Translations under genes and position numbers: made by a program
Shown here: positions 23,801-35,382 of the stretch, piece by piece
How positions within the stretch are numbered: position 1 is the first letter of the stretch
How the letters are laid out: every line of letters starts with the position of its first letter
DNA from: Plantago major
Taxonomy: Eukaryota; Streptophyta; Magnoliopsida; Lamiales; Plantaginaceae
Direction: 5' to 3'
Length of the DNA: 64,000 bases
Assembly (NCBI GenBank): GCA_026545765.1
Contig: CM048839.1
Coordinates: forward strand, 43,198,677 to 43,262,676
Notes under the pieces: generated by a model
What the model was told of the DNA's origin: nothing
The model's database searches: none
Seen by the model: only the letters and a program-made list of their open reading frames with translations

Positions 23801-24884
23801 GTATACAACATCAACTATCTTCTGTAAGGACTCCACAACAAAATGGTGTTGTTGAAAGAAAGAATAGGACCCTGAAAGAAGCAGCAAGAACAATGCTTGC
23901 TGACACTGAAATAAGTGAAATCTATTGGGTTGAAGCTGTAAATACAGCATGCTACACTCAAAACAGATGTCTGATTAACAAACACCATGACAAAACTCCT
24001 TACGAGCTTTTCATTGGTAGACCCCCAAGTATCAAGCATCTAATGGTGCTTGGTTGCAGATGTTTCGTTCTCAACAATGGCAAAGAATACTTGAGAACAT
24101 TTCAACCAAAGGCAGATGAAGGAGTATTTCTTGGTTATTCTCTTAATAGCAAAGCCTACAGAATCTACAACAAAAGAACGCAAAAGATCGAAGAATATGT
24201 TCATGTAGTGTTCTATGAAGGAAACAAGAGTACTCTTAAATGATGATCTCTCAGTTAGGTTCAAAGAACTAATGATTAAAGATTCTGAAAAAGGATCCTC
24301 AGAAGGAAACATTTCTATCATTCAAATAGAGGATGAGTCTGATGATGAAAAGCAACCTATGCTTAGTAACAACCAGATGACTCTAAGAAATGATGAAGAA
24401 TTTCCTATGAGAATTCCAGAAATGGAACAGGTTACTGAGAACCTTCATCATGGAGAGGTATCTGAAAATGAGATTGCTGAAATGCAAGATTCAGATATCT
24501 CTAACACTGAAAAAGTGTCAGATATCCATGGCATTTCCCATGTGTCAGATATCTTACATACTGCACAAGTATCTCATCAAGATTATATTGATTCACATTC
24601 AAATCAAAATGATATTGATCCTACTAGTTCTAAACCCATTATGAAATGGATAAGAAATCATCCTGCAAAGGATGTGATTGGTCCCATAGACCAAGGAGTT
24701 AGAACTAGAAGAGCAATTGCTGAAAAAGCAAATTGTCTCTATGGATGTTTCATCTCAAACATTGAACCAAAGACTATAGAAGAACCATTAAAGGATCAAG
24801 ATTGGATCTCTGCAATGCAAGAAGAGTTGGATCAATTTGAGAGAAACAATGACTGGAAACTGGTTCCATTTGATTCAAGGCTTT
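20896..24884 (+). pseudogene. Broken Copia gag-pol
   Basis: Gag begins at the ATG at 20896 and is interrupted by a stop near 21045 and frameshifts near 21255 and 21650. A CCHC zinc knuckle (CFYCQKPGHFKKDC) lies at about 21809-21850, followed by an acidic, coiled-coil segment. The protease motif WHFDSGCGKHM is near 23383. Integrase is represented only by its C-terminal half (VRTPQQNGVVERKNRTLKEA onward, 23764-24243); the zinc-binding and first catalytic Asp regions are gone. A final piece (about 24640-24884) matches the entry to Copia reverse transcriptase, then the frame jumps directly into the downstream ORF, so RT and RNase H were deleted. Non-functional. Confidence 0.8.
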
Positions 24885-27800
24885 GAGCCTACAATCGCTA
24901 AGGGACTTGCTGAGCCAAAGGCCACAGTAAGCTATGGTCTAAAGATATGCTACTTGCTGGAAAAGCTTGGCATTGAGCTCAGAGAGAAGGCAGACATTGC
25001 CAACAGTAACCTACTCTACAAATATGAGTATACGAACTTGATGAAAAAGGTTACTGGATCTCAGAAAGGTTCCAAGAAGCGAAAGACTGAAGAGGTATCT
25101 GAGGGAAAAGTTGCGACCAAGAAGCCCAGAACTTCACGAAAGAAGTCTGCTAGCAAATCAGAAGACACAAACCCATTGAGGTTGTCGATTCCCAGATACC
25201 TGCCGTAGCTGCCGATGAACTCATAAATGCTGCAAAAGAGGTTGTTAGAACTGTAGGACCGGGATTGGTACTTCTGGACAGTTTCAAACGATGTTGACTA
25301 TTGATGTTGAGTCAACATCGTTTCTCAACAGTGTACAGTGTTCAACTAAACTACGGCAATAGTATCGTGATTGTGAACTCGTAAAGTGCTGAATAAAACT
25401 GAACACGAGATTTCTAAAGCCGGTATAGAAAGATACCGACGGTGCCGAAGCAAAAACTTCTACAAAAATTGAAAAGTAGAATTACAAAAAGAAGTTTAAA
25501 TCAATCACAAACGATTGATTAAACTTACAGAAAACTAGACCTAGAACATATAAGAAAAACCTATTCTAGTTCAATGATACTAGAGTAATTCTCAATCTTT
25601 AGAGAACACTCACAAGTAAACACCGAGGTAAAGGTCTAGTAAAGCAAGACGCCTAAAACATATAATCTTCGTTCTTCAAAGGCAAATCGGCAGCCTTGCA
25701 ACGCCTCCTTCTTCCAATATATATAATTGCGACATCTCACGTCCAGGAAGGAAGAAGTCGGTCAGCAGGCCCAAGTCTAAACCAACTTGGATTCTATGAT
25801 AAGGAAACTTCCTTTGATGTATTAATGGTATAAGGAGTCTTCTAGATATCAATCTCTTTTAAAACTCACTTTCCTTATAGCATCAAATTCTTCCTTGAAT
25901 CATTATGGTAGCTTCCTTCTTGCATTATGCTTCTTATTTTCCTTTTTGCTACAGTGTGCTTCTTTGCGTTAATCATCAACAAGAAGGAAATATTCCTTGT
26001 TGTGTTTCCTTGAGAATCTTTATTTCCTTCTTTCTCTCCAAGTGTCCATGCCTTCACCAACTCTTCCCATATTGAGTTTCCTGCGCCTAGCTCTTTCCAG
26101 ATTATGTTTGGATTCTTCCTTAAGTCCTAGAAAAATCGAAAAGGGCTATGGTTACTGAAAAAGTAACTGGTGTAGAGGTATCTGAAGAAGAACTTACACC
26201 ACAGGTTGCCGAACAAGCACCTGTTTTAAAGGTTGCTGAAGAAGCAACAGAGTCCAAGGTCACTGGACAAATTACACCATTAGAGCAAGAAAGATTAAAG
26301 CATATTGAAGATGCTCTGATGAGTGATAGCTTAGTGTTGGAGGATACTGCCATTGCCTCAACACTCAACAGTCTGTCTCAAGCACAACAACCACACCAGC
26401 CAGATGTGAATACTGCTGAAATGGTACTTGAGCTGCAGATACCAGCATCTTTCATTGCTGAAGAAAATCCTACAAAAGAGCAGGTTCCCCAACTCAATGA
26501 GAGGGATCAAACTGAGACATCTGCTCAGAATGATCAACCAGGGGAGGCAACTGAGTTGCATACTCAGGCAAGGTCTGAAGTACCTGAAACTTCAAACAAA
26601 GAAGATGAAATGGAACAACAAGACCAACGCATAGAAGGGTCACAAGTTCCAGAGACCAATCAGCCTGACATTGCTCAAGTATCTGAATGGTTTAACTCTC
26701 TACTTGTGAAATTTTGTGCCACATAATCTTGTTATTTAATATAATTTCTTTGTTACAGGCTGATTTAGAAACACGAGAACAAGAGGAAGCTGAAAAGCTT
26801 GCCTCAGAAACTGAGAAGGAGGCTTCCACACCCTCACAACTTAAGAAATCTGAGCCTGTGCTACAGGTGATAAAGACCTCCTTAAGATATAATTTTTCAG
26901 ATATTCGTTAATACACTTCACTAATAAGTGTTTGTTTCTAATAGGCTCCAACTGAGAAGAAAAATGAAGAGACTGGAAAGTCTATCTCTTCAAAGAGGAA
27001 TCCATAGGCTTCCAAGGCCTCTGAGGAACAAGTATCTGAACCTTCTGTAGAGAAGGTTAAAAAAGAAGTAGAAGTTGTTGAGGAATTTCCCACTCAATCC
27101 TCACAACATATGAAAATTGATGAGGCATCAAGGCCTTCATCACAAGAAAAGATTCCAGAAACTGCACAAGTTTCTGTGAGACAAACATCTGAGCCTCCAA
27201 CAGAGGTTCAAGCAGAAAGAAAGGTTGATGAGGACCAGACTTCCAAGTCTCCACCTCACAACAAGATATCTGAGGCAACCCCTGTCTCAGTAGTACAAGT
27301 CTCTGAGCCTGATGTACTCATTCAGGTACCTCAGAAACCTAACTACACTTGTACTCAGATATCTACACAAGTTTTGAAACTAATTCAAAACTCTCTCTTT
27401 CAGGCTCAAACAAGTGCCACGAAGGTCCATGATGATGAGAAAAAGGACCTACTTCCCTTCTTCAAAGATCATACCCTGCCAAAGCACATTCAATGCTTCA
27501 AGAAATGGCAGAGGTTAAGGTGCTCAGATCTCTATGAAATATTGAGAATCACAGATCAACCTACGAGACGAGCACGAGCTCTTGACTTGGAGAACTACAT
27601 CCATGCAATGTTTCCCACGGAACAGTATCAAGTTGTGACCTTATTGCATAAGGATTTCTCCAGAGAAGTGGCACAGAAGTTGATTCAAGCCTTTAATCAG
27701 GCTGATGGTCAGACAAGATTACAAATGGCATTCAAGCCAGTCCTGCCCCAGACTCTACAATTTATTCCTTCTGAACAAGAGGAGGTTAATGGGCAGAAGA

Positions 27801-30164
27801 TCACTATTCCTAAAGTAATTAATCTTGTATCTGAAGACGATGAGGAGGAAGAAATAGATGAGAATAACTTTGATGAACCTCCATCTGACCATCATAAAAA
27901 GGATGATGATGATGATGCCCTTGCACCAGGGACGGGAGGGATTTCACAAGGACACAATGCCTCAGTTGCTGAAAAGCACACTGAGAAGACTTCACAGCAA
28001 ACCACTCCTCCATCTCCTCAGAAATCTAATCAACCAACTTCCCAACACAAAGTTACTACTGAACAAGTGGTTGAGCACTCTGAGGGAACAACTCAGAAAA
28101 TAACAGATGCACAAGCCAGAGTTGCTCAACTCAAACAACTGTTGGAAGAAGAACAACAACTACATCTTCAACTGGAAGAAAAGATAGCTGAATCAAGAGC
28201 AAAGCTCCAGAAGATCGAAGATCAAACAATCAAGGAAATGGAAGCTTATGCTGAAATGAAAGAACTCCAGCTTGTTGTTCAAGCAATTGCTGAGGAATTA
28301 GATACTGAACAAGTATCTAATGACAAGCATGATGCTAAGGCTGCATTCCAAGAAGATGTTCCATCCTCCTCAATGAAAGGAAAGAAACCCATCTCTGAGA
28401 TGGTTGCTGGACTAGAGAACATTGATGAAAATGTCCAAGAGGATGAAGATCACTAGGCTGATAACTCAAATGATGAAGAAGACAAGACTTTGGCAGAACA
28501 CCGCAATGAACACTTGGCGGTTTCACATTTGAAAAGGAAGCTAATTGCTCCTGACATATTCAGCAAGCTGCCAAATGTCAACTCCAATGAATACTTGAAC
28601 AGATATCAAGTACTGGCTAAATTGAAAAAGGAGTTATCTTCTCAAAACAAAGCCGCCATTGCATCAGTCCCTGCAGAACTAAAGTCATTCACTGAGCTCA
28701 TCACTCAGAGAACAACCAGTCTGGTCATTTCTCATAAAGATCTAGGCATGGTTAGGGATGGTGACCAAAATATGGCTGCAAAAGCTTTTGAAGAGACGTG
28801 CTATGCTGCTGGAAAAGCAGATGCTGTTCAAGGCCCACTGGCAGAGCTTACTGATAAGGATACTGGTCTTATCAAACAAAATCAGGAGCTCAAGGCTGAT
28901 CTGGAAAAGTTGGTTTCTGCTTACAACTATCTGCAAGGGAACTTTAACTCCCTTTCAGAATCATTTGTGATTCTTAGTCAGTCAACAATGACTAAGGGGG
29001 AAGAATATCAAGAGGCTCAGAGAGGAAGAGGAAGAGGAAGAGGAAGAGGAAGAGGAAACAAAAGAAAATCTGAACAACCACCTCTCAGAATAAATGAGCC
29101 CTCCTCAAGTCAGACTGCTTTAAGATAGTGGCCACCACTCAACTTCCTGAACAAGGAATGACAACAAGGGCCAGAGCACAGAAACCTCCAAGGATTACCA
29201 AGGCTCCAAAGAGAAGACAAGTAAAAGGGATTGATGAATCTTCTGAAGAAGAAGAAGAAGGCCAAATCAAATCCCTGGGCAATGAAGAAGGCTGCAAAAG
29301 TCTCACAAGAATTGATCTTGATGATGATGATGAAGAGACAGATGAAGATGAAGCTCCTCTTCATAGAAAAAGGAAAATTGATAGCCTAACTGAGCCCATA
29401 GCTGCAAAGCCTTTGGCAGCTAAAACACCCTCTAGAAATACCAAGTCTATCCAGGGTGGTTCTTCAAGCATTACCCCAAAGGAGAATTCAAGACAAAGGA
29501 GGAACATGCTGAGAGCTGAACAAAGACAAAGTCAACTTCCACTCAGGCCAGAAGAAGCCAAAATTGAGTATGTGAAGAATGACAACAACTCCTCTGTCTA
29601 CAGGTGCATAAATCAGAAAAATGGCTACTGGATTCTGGAACTCAGGCATTTACTACTAATTCAAGGTTTCCAGAACCAATCCATAAACAACTCATGGCAT
29701 GGAGAAAAGACAAGCCAATCATTAACACCAACCACATCAAAGCATGGTTGGATTTTGAAGTAATCAAGAGAACAGAAGCCATGAAGAAGGACCTCCCTGA
29801 TGAATGTCCTTATGGAAAGCCAGATGATGTGCAAAAAATTCCCAGCATTACTGGAACAGGCACAAGAGCAAGACTTGCTGTGGAACCCTATGAGTCCTTC
29901 TACTTAACTGAAGATCAATACAAGGGTGACATCAGATATCTGAAGATCATTTATGAATACTTCAAGCTATCAGATATCAGAATCGAGCATGTCTGGAAGT
30001 GGGGAAAGTATTTGTGGGTCAAGCACTTTGTCAAGAAAAATCCTACCAAAACCTACAAGGAAGTCTGTAGATTTGCCAGAGATACAGAGATGATTGTCAG
30101 AACTCTTCTCTATGACTACTCTGATGATATCAAAAGGTTTGGTGATAGGAAATTTGCAGATTGA
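24885..30164 (+). pseudogene. Sirevirus-type extra ORF downstream of pol
   Basis: A long, mostly open coding tract of unknown function at the place where Sireviruses carry an envelope-like ORF. Pieces: 24890-25250 (lysine-rich), then after an 0.9-kb insertion 26148-26678, 26759-26866, 26945-27325 and 27404-28456. After one TAG the same frame continues at 28457-29128, then frames shift at 29128 and 29604 up to a TGA at 30164. It contains Glu/Pro/Gln-rich repeats, a folded-looking block (FFKDHTLPKHIQCFKKW, about 27455), an Asp-rich stretch, a coiled coil (about 28095-28310), an RGRGRG tract (29020-29060), and a compact C-terminal domain (29604-30164). Three gaps look like 78-80-bp introns. No signal peptide or fusion motif was seen, so an envelope role is not supported. 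Confidence 0.55.
25250..26140. mobile_element. Unidentified insertion in the extra ORF
   Basis: Coding similarity stops after the KEVVRT segment and resumes at a TEKVTGVEV segment. The 0.9-kb AT-rich stretch between has no long frame. Its edges show the inverted hexamers TAGGAC and GTCCTA, but no target duplication could be found, so the class and exact ends are uncertain. Confidence 0.4.
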
Positions 30165-30530
30165 TCCATGGAGCTGTTTTGAAGACTTGAAGATTTTGAA
30201 GACTAGTTCATTAGGATGTCTACTTGGAGTTTGGTTACTCCTGTTGTCCTAATTTACTATGTATTTTTGTATCTTGCTGACTGAGCTAAATTGTATTATG
30301 TACTAAAGTTATCTGTAAGCTTTCACTGTATCATATCTGATGAACTTACTCTCAGATATCATTCTTTATAAAAGATAACTTGTCAGCAAAGATCACTCCT
30401 TGTGATTTGGTTGATGTTTACTTTCTGCACTTAATTATATGAACTTAAAGATCATAAGAAATAATTAAGTGATGGATTGTTTCCTCATCCAGATTTGTAA
30501 TAGGTCAGATAGTCATCGTTGACTGATCAA

Positions 30531-30543
30531 AATGGGGGAAATT
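30531..30543 (+). other. Polypurine tract
   Basis: The tract AAATGGGGGAATT-like sits directly before the TG of the right LTR, the expected priming site for plus-strand DNA synthesis in LTR retrotransposons. Confidence 0.7.
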
Positions 30544-32161
30544 TGTTGGGAATATCTGTCTAGATTTTGATCAGCAACCTAATGACTTATCTTAGCTCAG
30601 AAAGGTGGTTAGTACTCTTGGTTCACTTGAACACTGTAAAAGAGGAAACTCACTAAGTATGATAGTCTAGCAAATCTTGTATAGGATGTTAGGTCTCGAA
30701 ATGTAATTTTTTTTTCTAAAAGAAGACCAAGATGAAGACTTCCAGCAGGAAAAGTTCAACGGATTTGAAGATTTGAAGACTGCACAAGATTCCTGAAGAC
30801 AAAGGTTTTTCAGATACCTATGTCCAGATATCTTGAAGAAACAAGTGTTTCAAAACACAAGTGTTGCAAAAGATATCTGAGAATAAAAGGTTTCTGAGAC
30901 GAGGAAAGTGCCCACAGATATCTACACTCAGATACCTTGGATATAAACTATGTTTCTGAACAAGAAATATTTTATAACAAAGTTGTTTGAGCAAATGGTA
31001 TCTGGAGTTGTGATAATCGATGGAAAAGAACATGCAAAGTTTCAGAAAACTCTGATTGTATAAAGATCTCTGATACCATGCATAGTTTCGTTGGCACTAC
31101 ATGACAAAATATAGTATAGTGCATTAAATGCGCAGACAGAAATGTCTGAACAAAAACGATAGCTTCTGAAGAAGAAGACAAACCTGCTACAGTATTATAT
31201 TCAGATATCAATTGTTTGAATTTGATTTAAGCCTAACGGATACTATTCAAACGGCACTCAAATTCATCTATAAATATCAACACTTAGACTGCTTGAGAAC
31301 ACACACATAACACTGAACTTACATTGAATACTCACACACAAGCTCTCTTAAGCAAACTACTTACCTTCAAGCTTTCTGTTGCGACCAAAGCTCTTGATCC
31401 TTAACAAGCATTGTTATCTGTGAAGGAGTTGAACTAAGATTTCATATCTTAGATTTATTCTCTGGAACACTTACAATAGACTTGGGTCAGTAGAGAACAA
31501 GATACCATACATTGAAAAGTGTATTAAGTATACTTGATTCGTAGAGCTATCTGAATAACTGAATAAGTTATTTAAGAAGCTCACCTGACAAACAAACCTA
31601 AAACCAACACCATATTCGGCGTGGAGTATAGGAAGTACTTAGTTTGGGAAACTAAGGAATAACTCCAAGGTTGCTGAGCACAGGGAGTACTTAGCTTGGG
31701 AAGCTAAGGAATAGCTCAAAAAGGTTTCTGAGTACAGGAAGTACTTGGCTGTGAAAGACGGGGGATAACTCAGGGGGAACACTTGGTTGGGAACCTAGTG
31801 TATTTAGGAATCAAGAGAAGATATATGTAAGGTTAACTCATTTATCTGTCTTAGTGGATTCTAGGTCTGAGAAAGGCCGAAGTGGATTAGTTGAAGGATT
31901 ACGCCACCTTCAGATACCACTATAAAAAGACTTGTGTTATTTACTTTATGCAGTTTATTACTTGCTTCACTTATCTTGCAAAGTACTTACACACATCTTG
32001 TTGAGCACGTGCACTTATCACATAAAAGTCTTCCACTCTCTGAAATTAAGTATCAGATATCTACACAGATATCTGAGAAACTGTGTTTATCGACAAAAGT
32101 TTTAAAGACTATTCACCCCCCCCCCCCCTAGTCTTTTACTTTGCCGTTATCTGGACCAACA
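30544..32161 (+). repeat. Right LTR of the Sirevirus-like element
   Basis: The LTR is 1,618 bp, from TGTTGGGAATATC to CTGGACCAACA, followed by the AAGCT target copy. Layout matches the left LTR: AGATATCT-type palindromes, three tandem AGGAAGTACTT units (about 31622-31770), a C-run near 32117 and the GTCTTTTACTTTGCCG end. It is uninterrupted and shows the empty site for the solo LTR found in the left copy. Confidence 0.88.
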
Positions 32162-32167
32162 AAGCTA

Positions 32168-32325
32168 AACTTTTTTTTCTCTTTTTTTCATTGTTATCTG
32201 CCGAGTACCGTCGGACCCTTTTTTAGGAGGCGGAAGTGTTCTTTACATCCATAAGGATCGAATCCAGACCTTACTTACATGAACTCAAGTACTTTACCAA
32301 TTGAACCAACATTTGCCCATATTAA
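32168..32325 (-). mobile_element. tRNA-derived SINE
   Basis: On the minus strand there is a pol III A-box-like word (GTTCAATTGGTAAAGTACTT, about 32290) and a B-box-like word (GGATTCGATCC, about 32258). A body and an A-rich tail (AAAAAAAGAGAAAAAAAAG) follow, the layout of plant SINEs. It lies directly against the target copy of the Sirevirus-like element. Target duplications were not resolved. Confidence 0.6.
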
Positions 32326-35300
32326 GTGGGTGTTTTGTGGGATTTGAGAGATAACCTTCAAAATCTTTTGAAAGCATCTATTGATATTCTTCAAACTTTT
32401 GATAATTTGATTATGGTTCTGATGATTTTATGATACAGTCTTGAAAATGCAAACGTCATATGTATAGATCTACTTAAAAAGCGAGTAAAAAGTTAAAATC
32501 ACCTTAAAACACCCTATGACCACCATCTAGGTTTCCCATTTCGAAACAAGTTCCGGATTATAACATATTCAAAATTTGTGAAGACTACATGTTGTAGATG
32601 CTCTGAACTTACAATAAAAATTGAAACGAATTGCTTGGTACCAGCGACATGCAAGATAACAACAGAGCATGCTAGGGCGTGAGATCCAATTGGGACATTG
32701 GTGTGGTGCCGACCGTATGGGCTCCGATGCTCAATCCAATGAGTCTAGAAGATGAAGAATATGAGAAAAAGCAAAGAGTGAAAGATTGACTTATCCTTTT
32801 GTTTGTTTGCAGGACTTTCGCAGTGATGGGCGAGTGATTGTGGGTGATTAGGTGGAAGGACCTTCAAGCTAGGGTGTATGGATTATGCGTGAAGTTCTGA
32901 ATATGCTCCTCAAGCCTTTGTGCCAAATTCTAACGGAAGCTAAGGAGGTGCTCGAAAGGCGTACGTGAGTATTTCAGATTTAGGAGGTAAGGAGGGAGAG
33001 TCAATTACGTATGCAGCAGTAGCTTAAGAGTATGAAGAATGTGATGATCCTTTAGGATTTCTCCCTTGCCTCCTTATATTGATTTACTATGAGTCTGTTG
33101 CATAACCACTACCCGAGTACGCGAGTAGTTCGGAGTCGTTCAACCACTTATGCTAGACTTTTTCTCCCTTAGTGCCGTTGGACTCTAGGTGTGATGTACG
33201 CAGCAAGTATCTGCGTGTGGGCTATGAGGCTTCCCATATATATGGTTTTAGGTCTCATCTCATGGACTAGACCACTTGAGGGCCTTCTCATGATGGAATA
33301 TTTCAAATTGTGACTTAGAGCACCTTGTAGTTCATATGGCTAAGTGGACATGTAATTGACCATGTGGTTTTTGGGTTGGACTTGAGACATATAAATCGTT
33401 TATCCAATTTCTCGATTAGGTTCGTCTGAGCGTTTGGACCCAATTTGGTCAAATTGGTCAAGAGCGTATTTTTGACCAATACACATATTATGAGACAGTT
33501 TTACCTGCTATGGTGATTTAGAAAAAATAAGGAAAATAAATATCTAACCTAAGTAACTAATCCTTCGGAGATCAAAACTTGTATTAGTTCATTAATATCA
33601 TGGTGTAGTTTTTTTAAAAGCAAATTAAATTCATGAAAGTCCAAACGTAGCGTACAATGTAAGAGGGGTATACCCGATTAAGTATCAAAACTTGCAAAAT
33701 GTCATACAATGACAATAATGTCAAAAGTTCTACATTTTAAAGTGGATACTCTTATGCTTTGGACGACTAGGCCCCGATCTAAGAGGCCTAGACAAGCTGC
33801 AAAGAGAACCAATGTCTAGATTTGGCTAAGTTAGAAAATGTCCGCAACCAAGTTCCAACTCCCAACCCATGTGGATGTCTCGTCCCATGCTTGATACAAA
33901 TCTCACATGATGGCGTGCTCATTTCTTATCAACTATAGACTAGGTCAAGAATTGATCCCCAAACGTTACCGAGTGAAACTTGTTTTTCCATGCAGCATGA
34001 GTGTTTGGGCTTTGAAAATGACCAAACAGTTAGACCCAATTGTGTAAGCCAACACTTCCCTTAGCTTATTTTTATATTGTATGCATGAATCCATCCAACC
34101 CGCAACTTGTCTTCATACATAATAGAGCAACTTGAAGATATTGGCATTGTCCAATTCCCACCAAAGTTGTGATCCCAAAACCCCTGCATTTTTAGTATTA
34201 CACGTAATCAAGTTGTGTGTAATTGATTCTTGCATTTGTCCCCACCAGGGCGCCACATGAGTCTCAACCTGAGTGTGCTTGACCAAGATTAACATACATC
34301 TGCTAACTTGATCATTAATCATGTTAGGCTTTGAAATTTTTCTCATATAAATACCTTTTCAACTTGATTAGAGAAACTACATGTTTAGTACAATATGTAG
34401 TTAACTTGAAATTACAAGGGAAACCCATAATTGTATAACAAGCTAGTATAAATACGACATGATTTCTTACAAAAATGACCTATTTTTGAGAATTTACTTG
34501 GAGAATATTATGTGGATAAACTCTATGCAAGGTAATTCTTGGGCAACATGGATCGACCGACGCCCAATTCTTGATACGATATTGTCCTTTTTAGATCCGA
34601 ACCTAAACCAAAATGATTTTACAGCTATTGAATTATCCCTAAAAGGCCACATATTCCAATTGAGATAGTGTATCTAATTAGATACCCACTGTACTTCATA
34701 GTGATTTGGGACACCTTCATAAGATGTTTGGGATTTAGGGGTAAGCTTGACTTCCCTCTACCCTTTAGGGTCAACTCGCGAAAAAACAGACTGTAGAGTT
34801 TTATATATAAATTGCTTATGTTTGTCTATTATGTAGAACTCTGAAAGACTGTCAATATATTGTAGATTCTTAGGAGACGGACTCAAAATGAAATAGTTTT
34901 GCATTGAAAAGTTACTACATCCTCTTTTGGTTGGTTTGCGTTACAATCCCTTAAACATTGAACCCTGTAATAGCTAAAAAGCTGAGTGCACAGAAGATTT
35001 CTGGATTATTTTCCTCCGTTGTTGTACGATCTTAGCTTCTCAATGGCGATAGCTTGGATACGTAAAGATAAGTTTAATTCTGTATTTAAGTACTGAAGGA
35101 TTGAATATATGAAAAGTTAACAGAAGTTAATTACATTATTGTATGGCATAATCCTCTATATAGGATGGCCCTCTATATGGGATTAGTGGTGGATTAGATT
35201 ACATGAAAGATTTGAGAATATTAAAATATGTATTATGGCGTTTTGTACACTTATAAATCTTATGTAAAAACTATTTATTTTGGAAATATTGTGACAAATT

Positions 35301-35382
35301 TGTATTCATAATTGGTAAATTTATCACTAATTACTAATATTCCACCAATTATATTTGGTAACATGTTAATCCTTTCTTATAA
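32326..35382. other. Intergenic, no gene recognised
   Basis: A 3-kb AT-rich spacer. Around 33100-34070 the composition and a CCAACA-type end (34052-34057) look LTR-like, but no paired end or target duplication was found. Short frames (34459-34668 and 34346-34113) lack family resemblance. Confidence 0.4.

Larger units (their letters stand above)
17419..32161 (+). mobile_element. Defective Sirevirus-like Copia LTR retrotransposon
   Basis: A 14.7-kb element flanked by identical AAGCT target duplications (17414-17418 and 32162-32166). Its LTRs start TGTT and end CCAACA. A primer-binding site for initiator tRNA-Met (TGGTATCAGAGC, 20780-20791) follows the left LTR, and a purine tract (AAATGGGGGAAATT) precedes the right one. 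The order gag, zinc knuckle, protease, integrase, start of RT makes it Copia. Long LTRs (about 1.6 kb), this primer site and a long ORF downstream of pol fit the Sirevirus group. It cannot move on its own: gag and pol are broken and most of integrase plus RT/RNase H are missing. Confidence 0.88.

Noticed and set aside
28742..29364. Minus-strand frames opposite the extra ORF
   Set aside because: Shadows of the charged, repetitive plus-strand frame; no motifs.
32326..34400. Possible solo LTR ending in CCAACA near 34057
   Set aside because: The end looks right, but I could not find a TG start with a matching 5-bp flank, so no element is claimed beyond a note.
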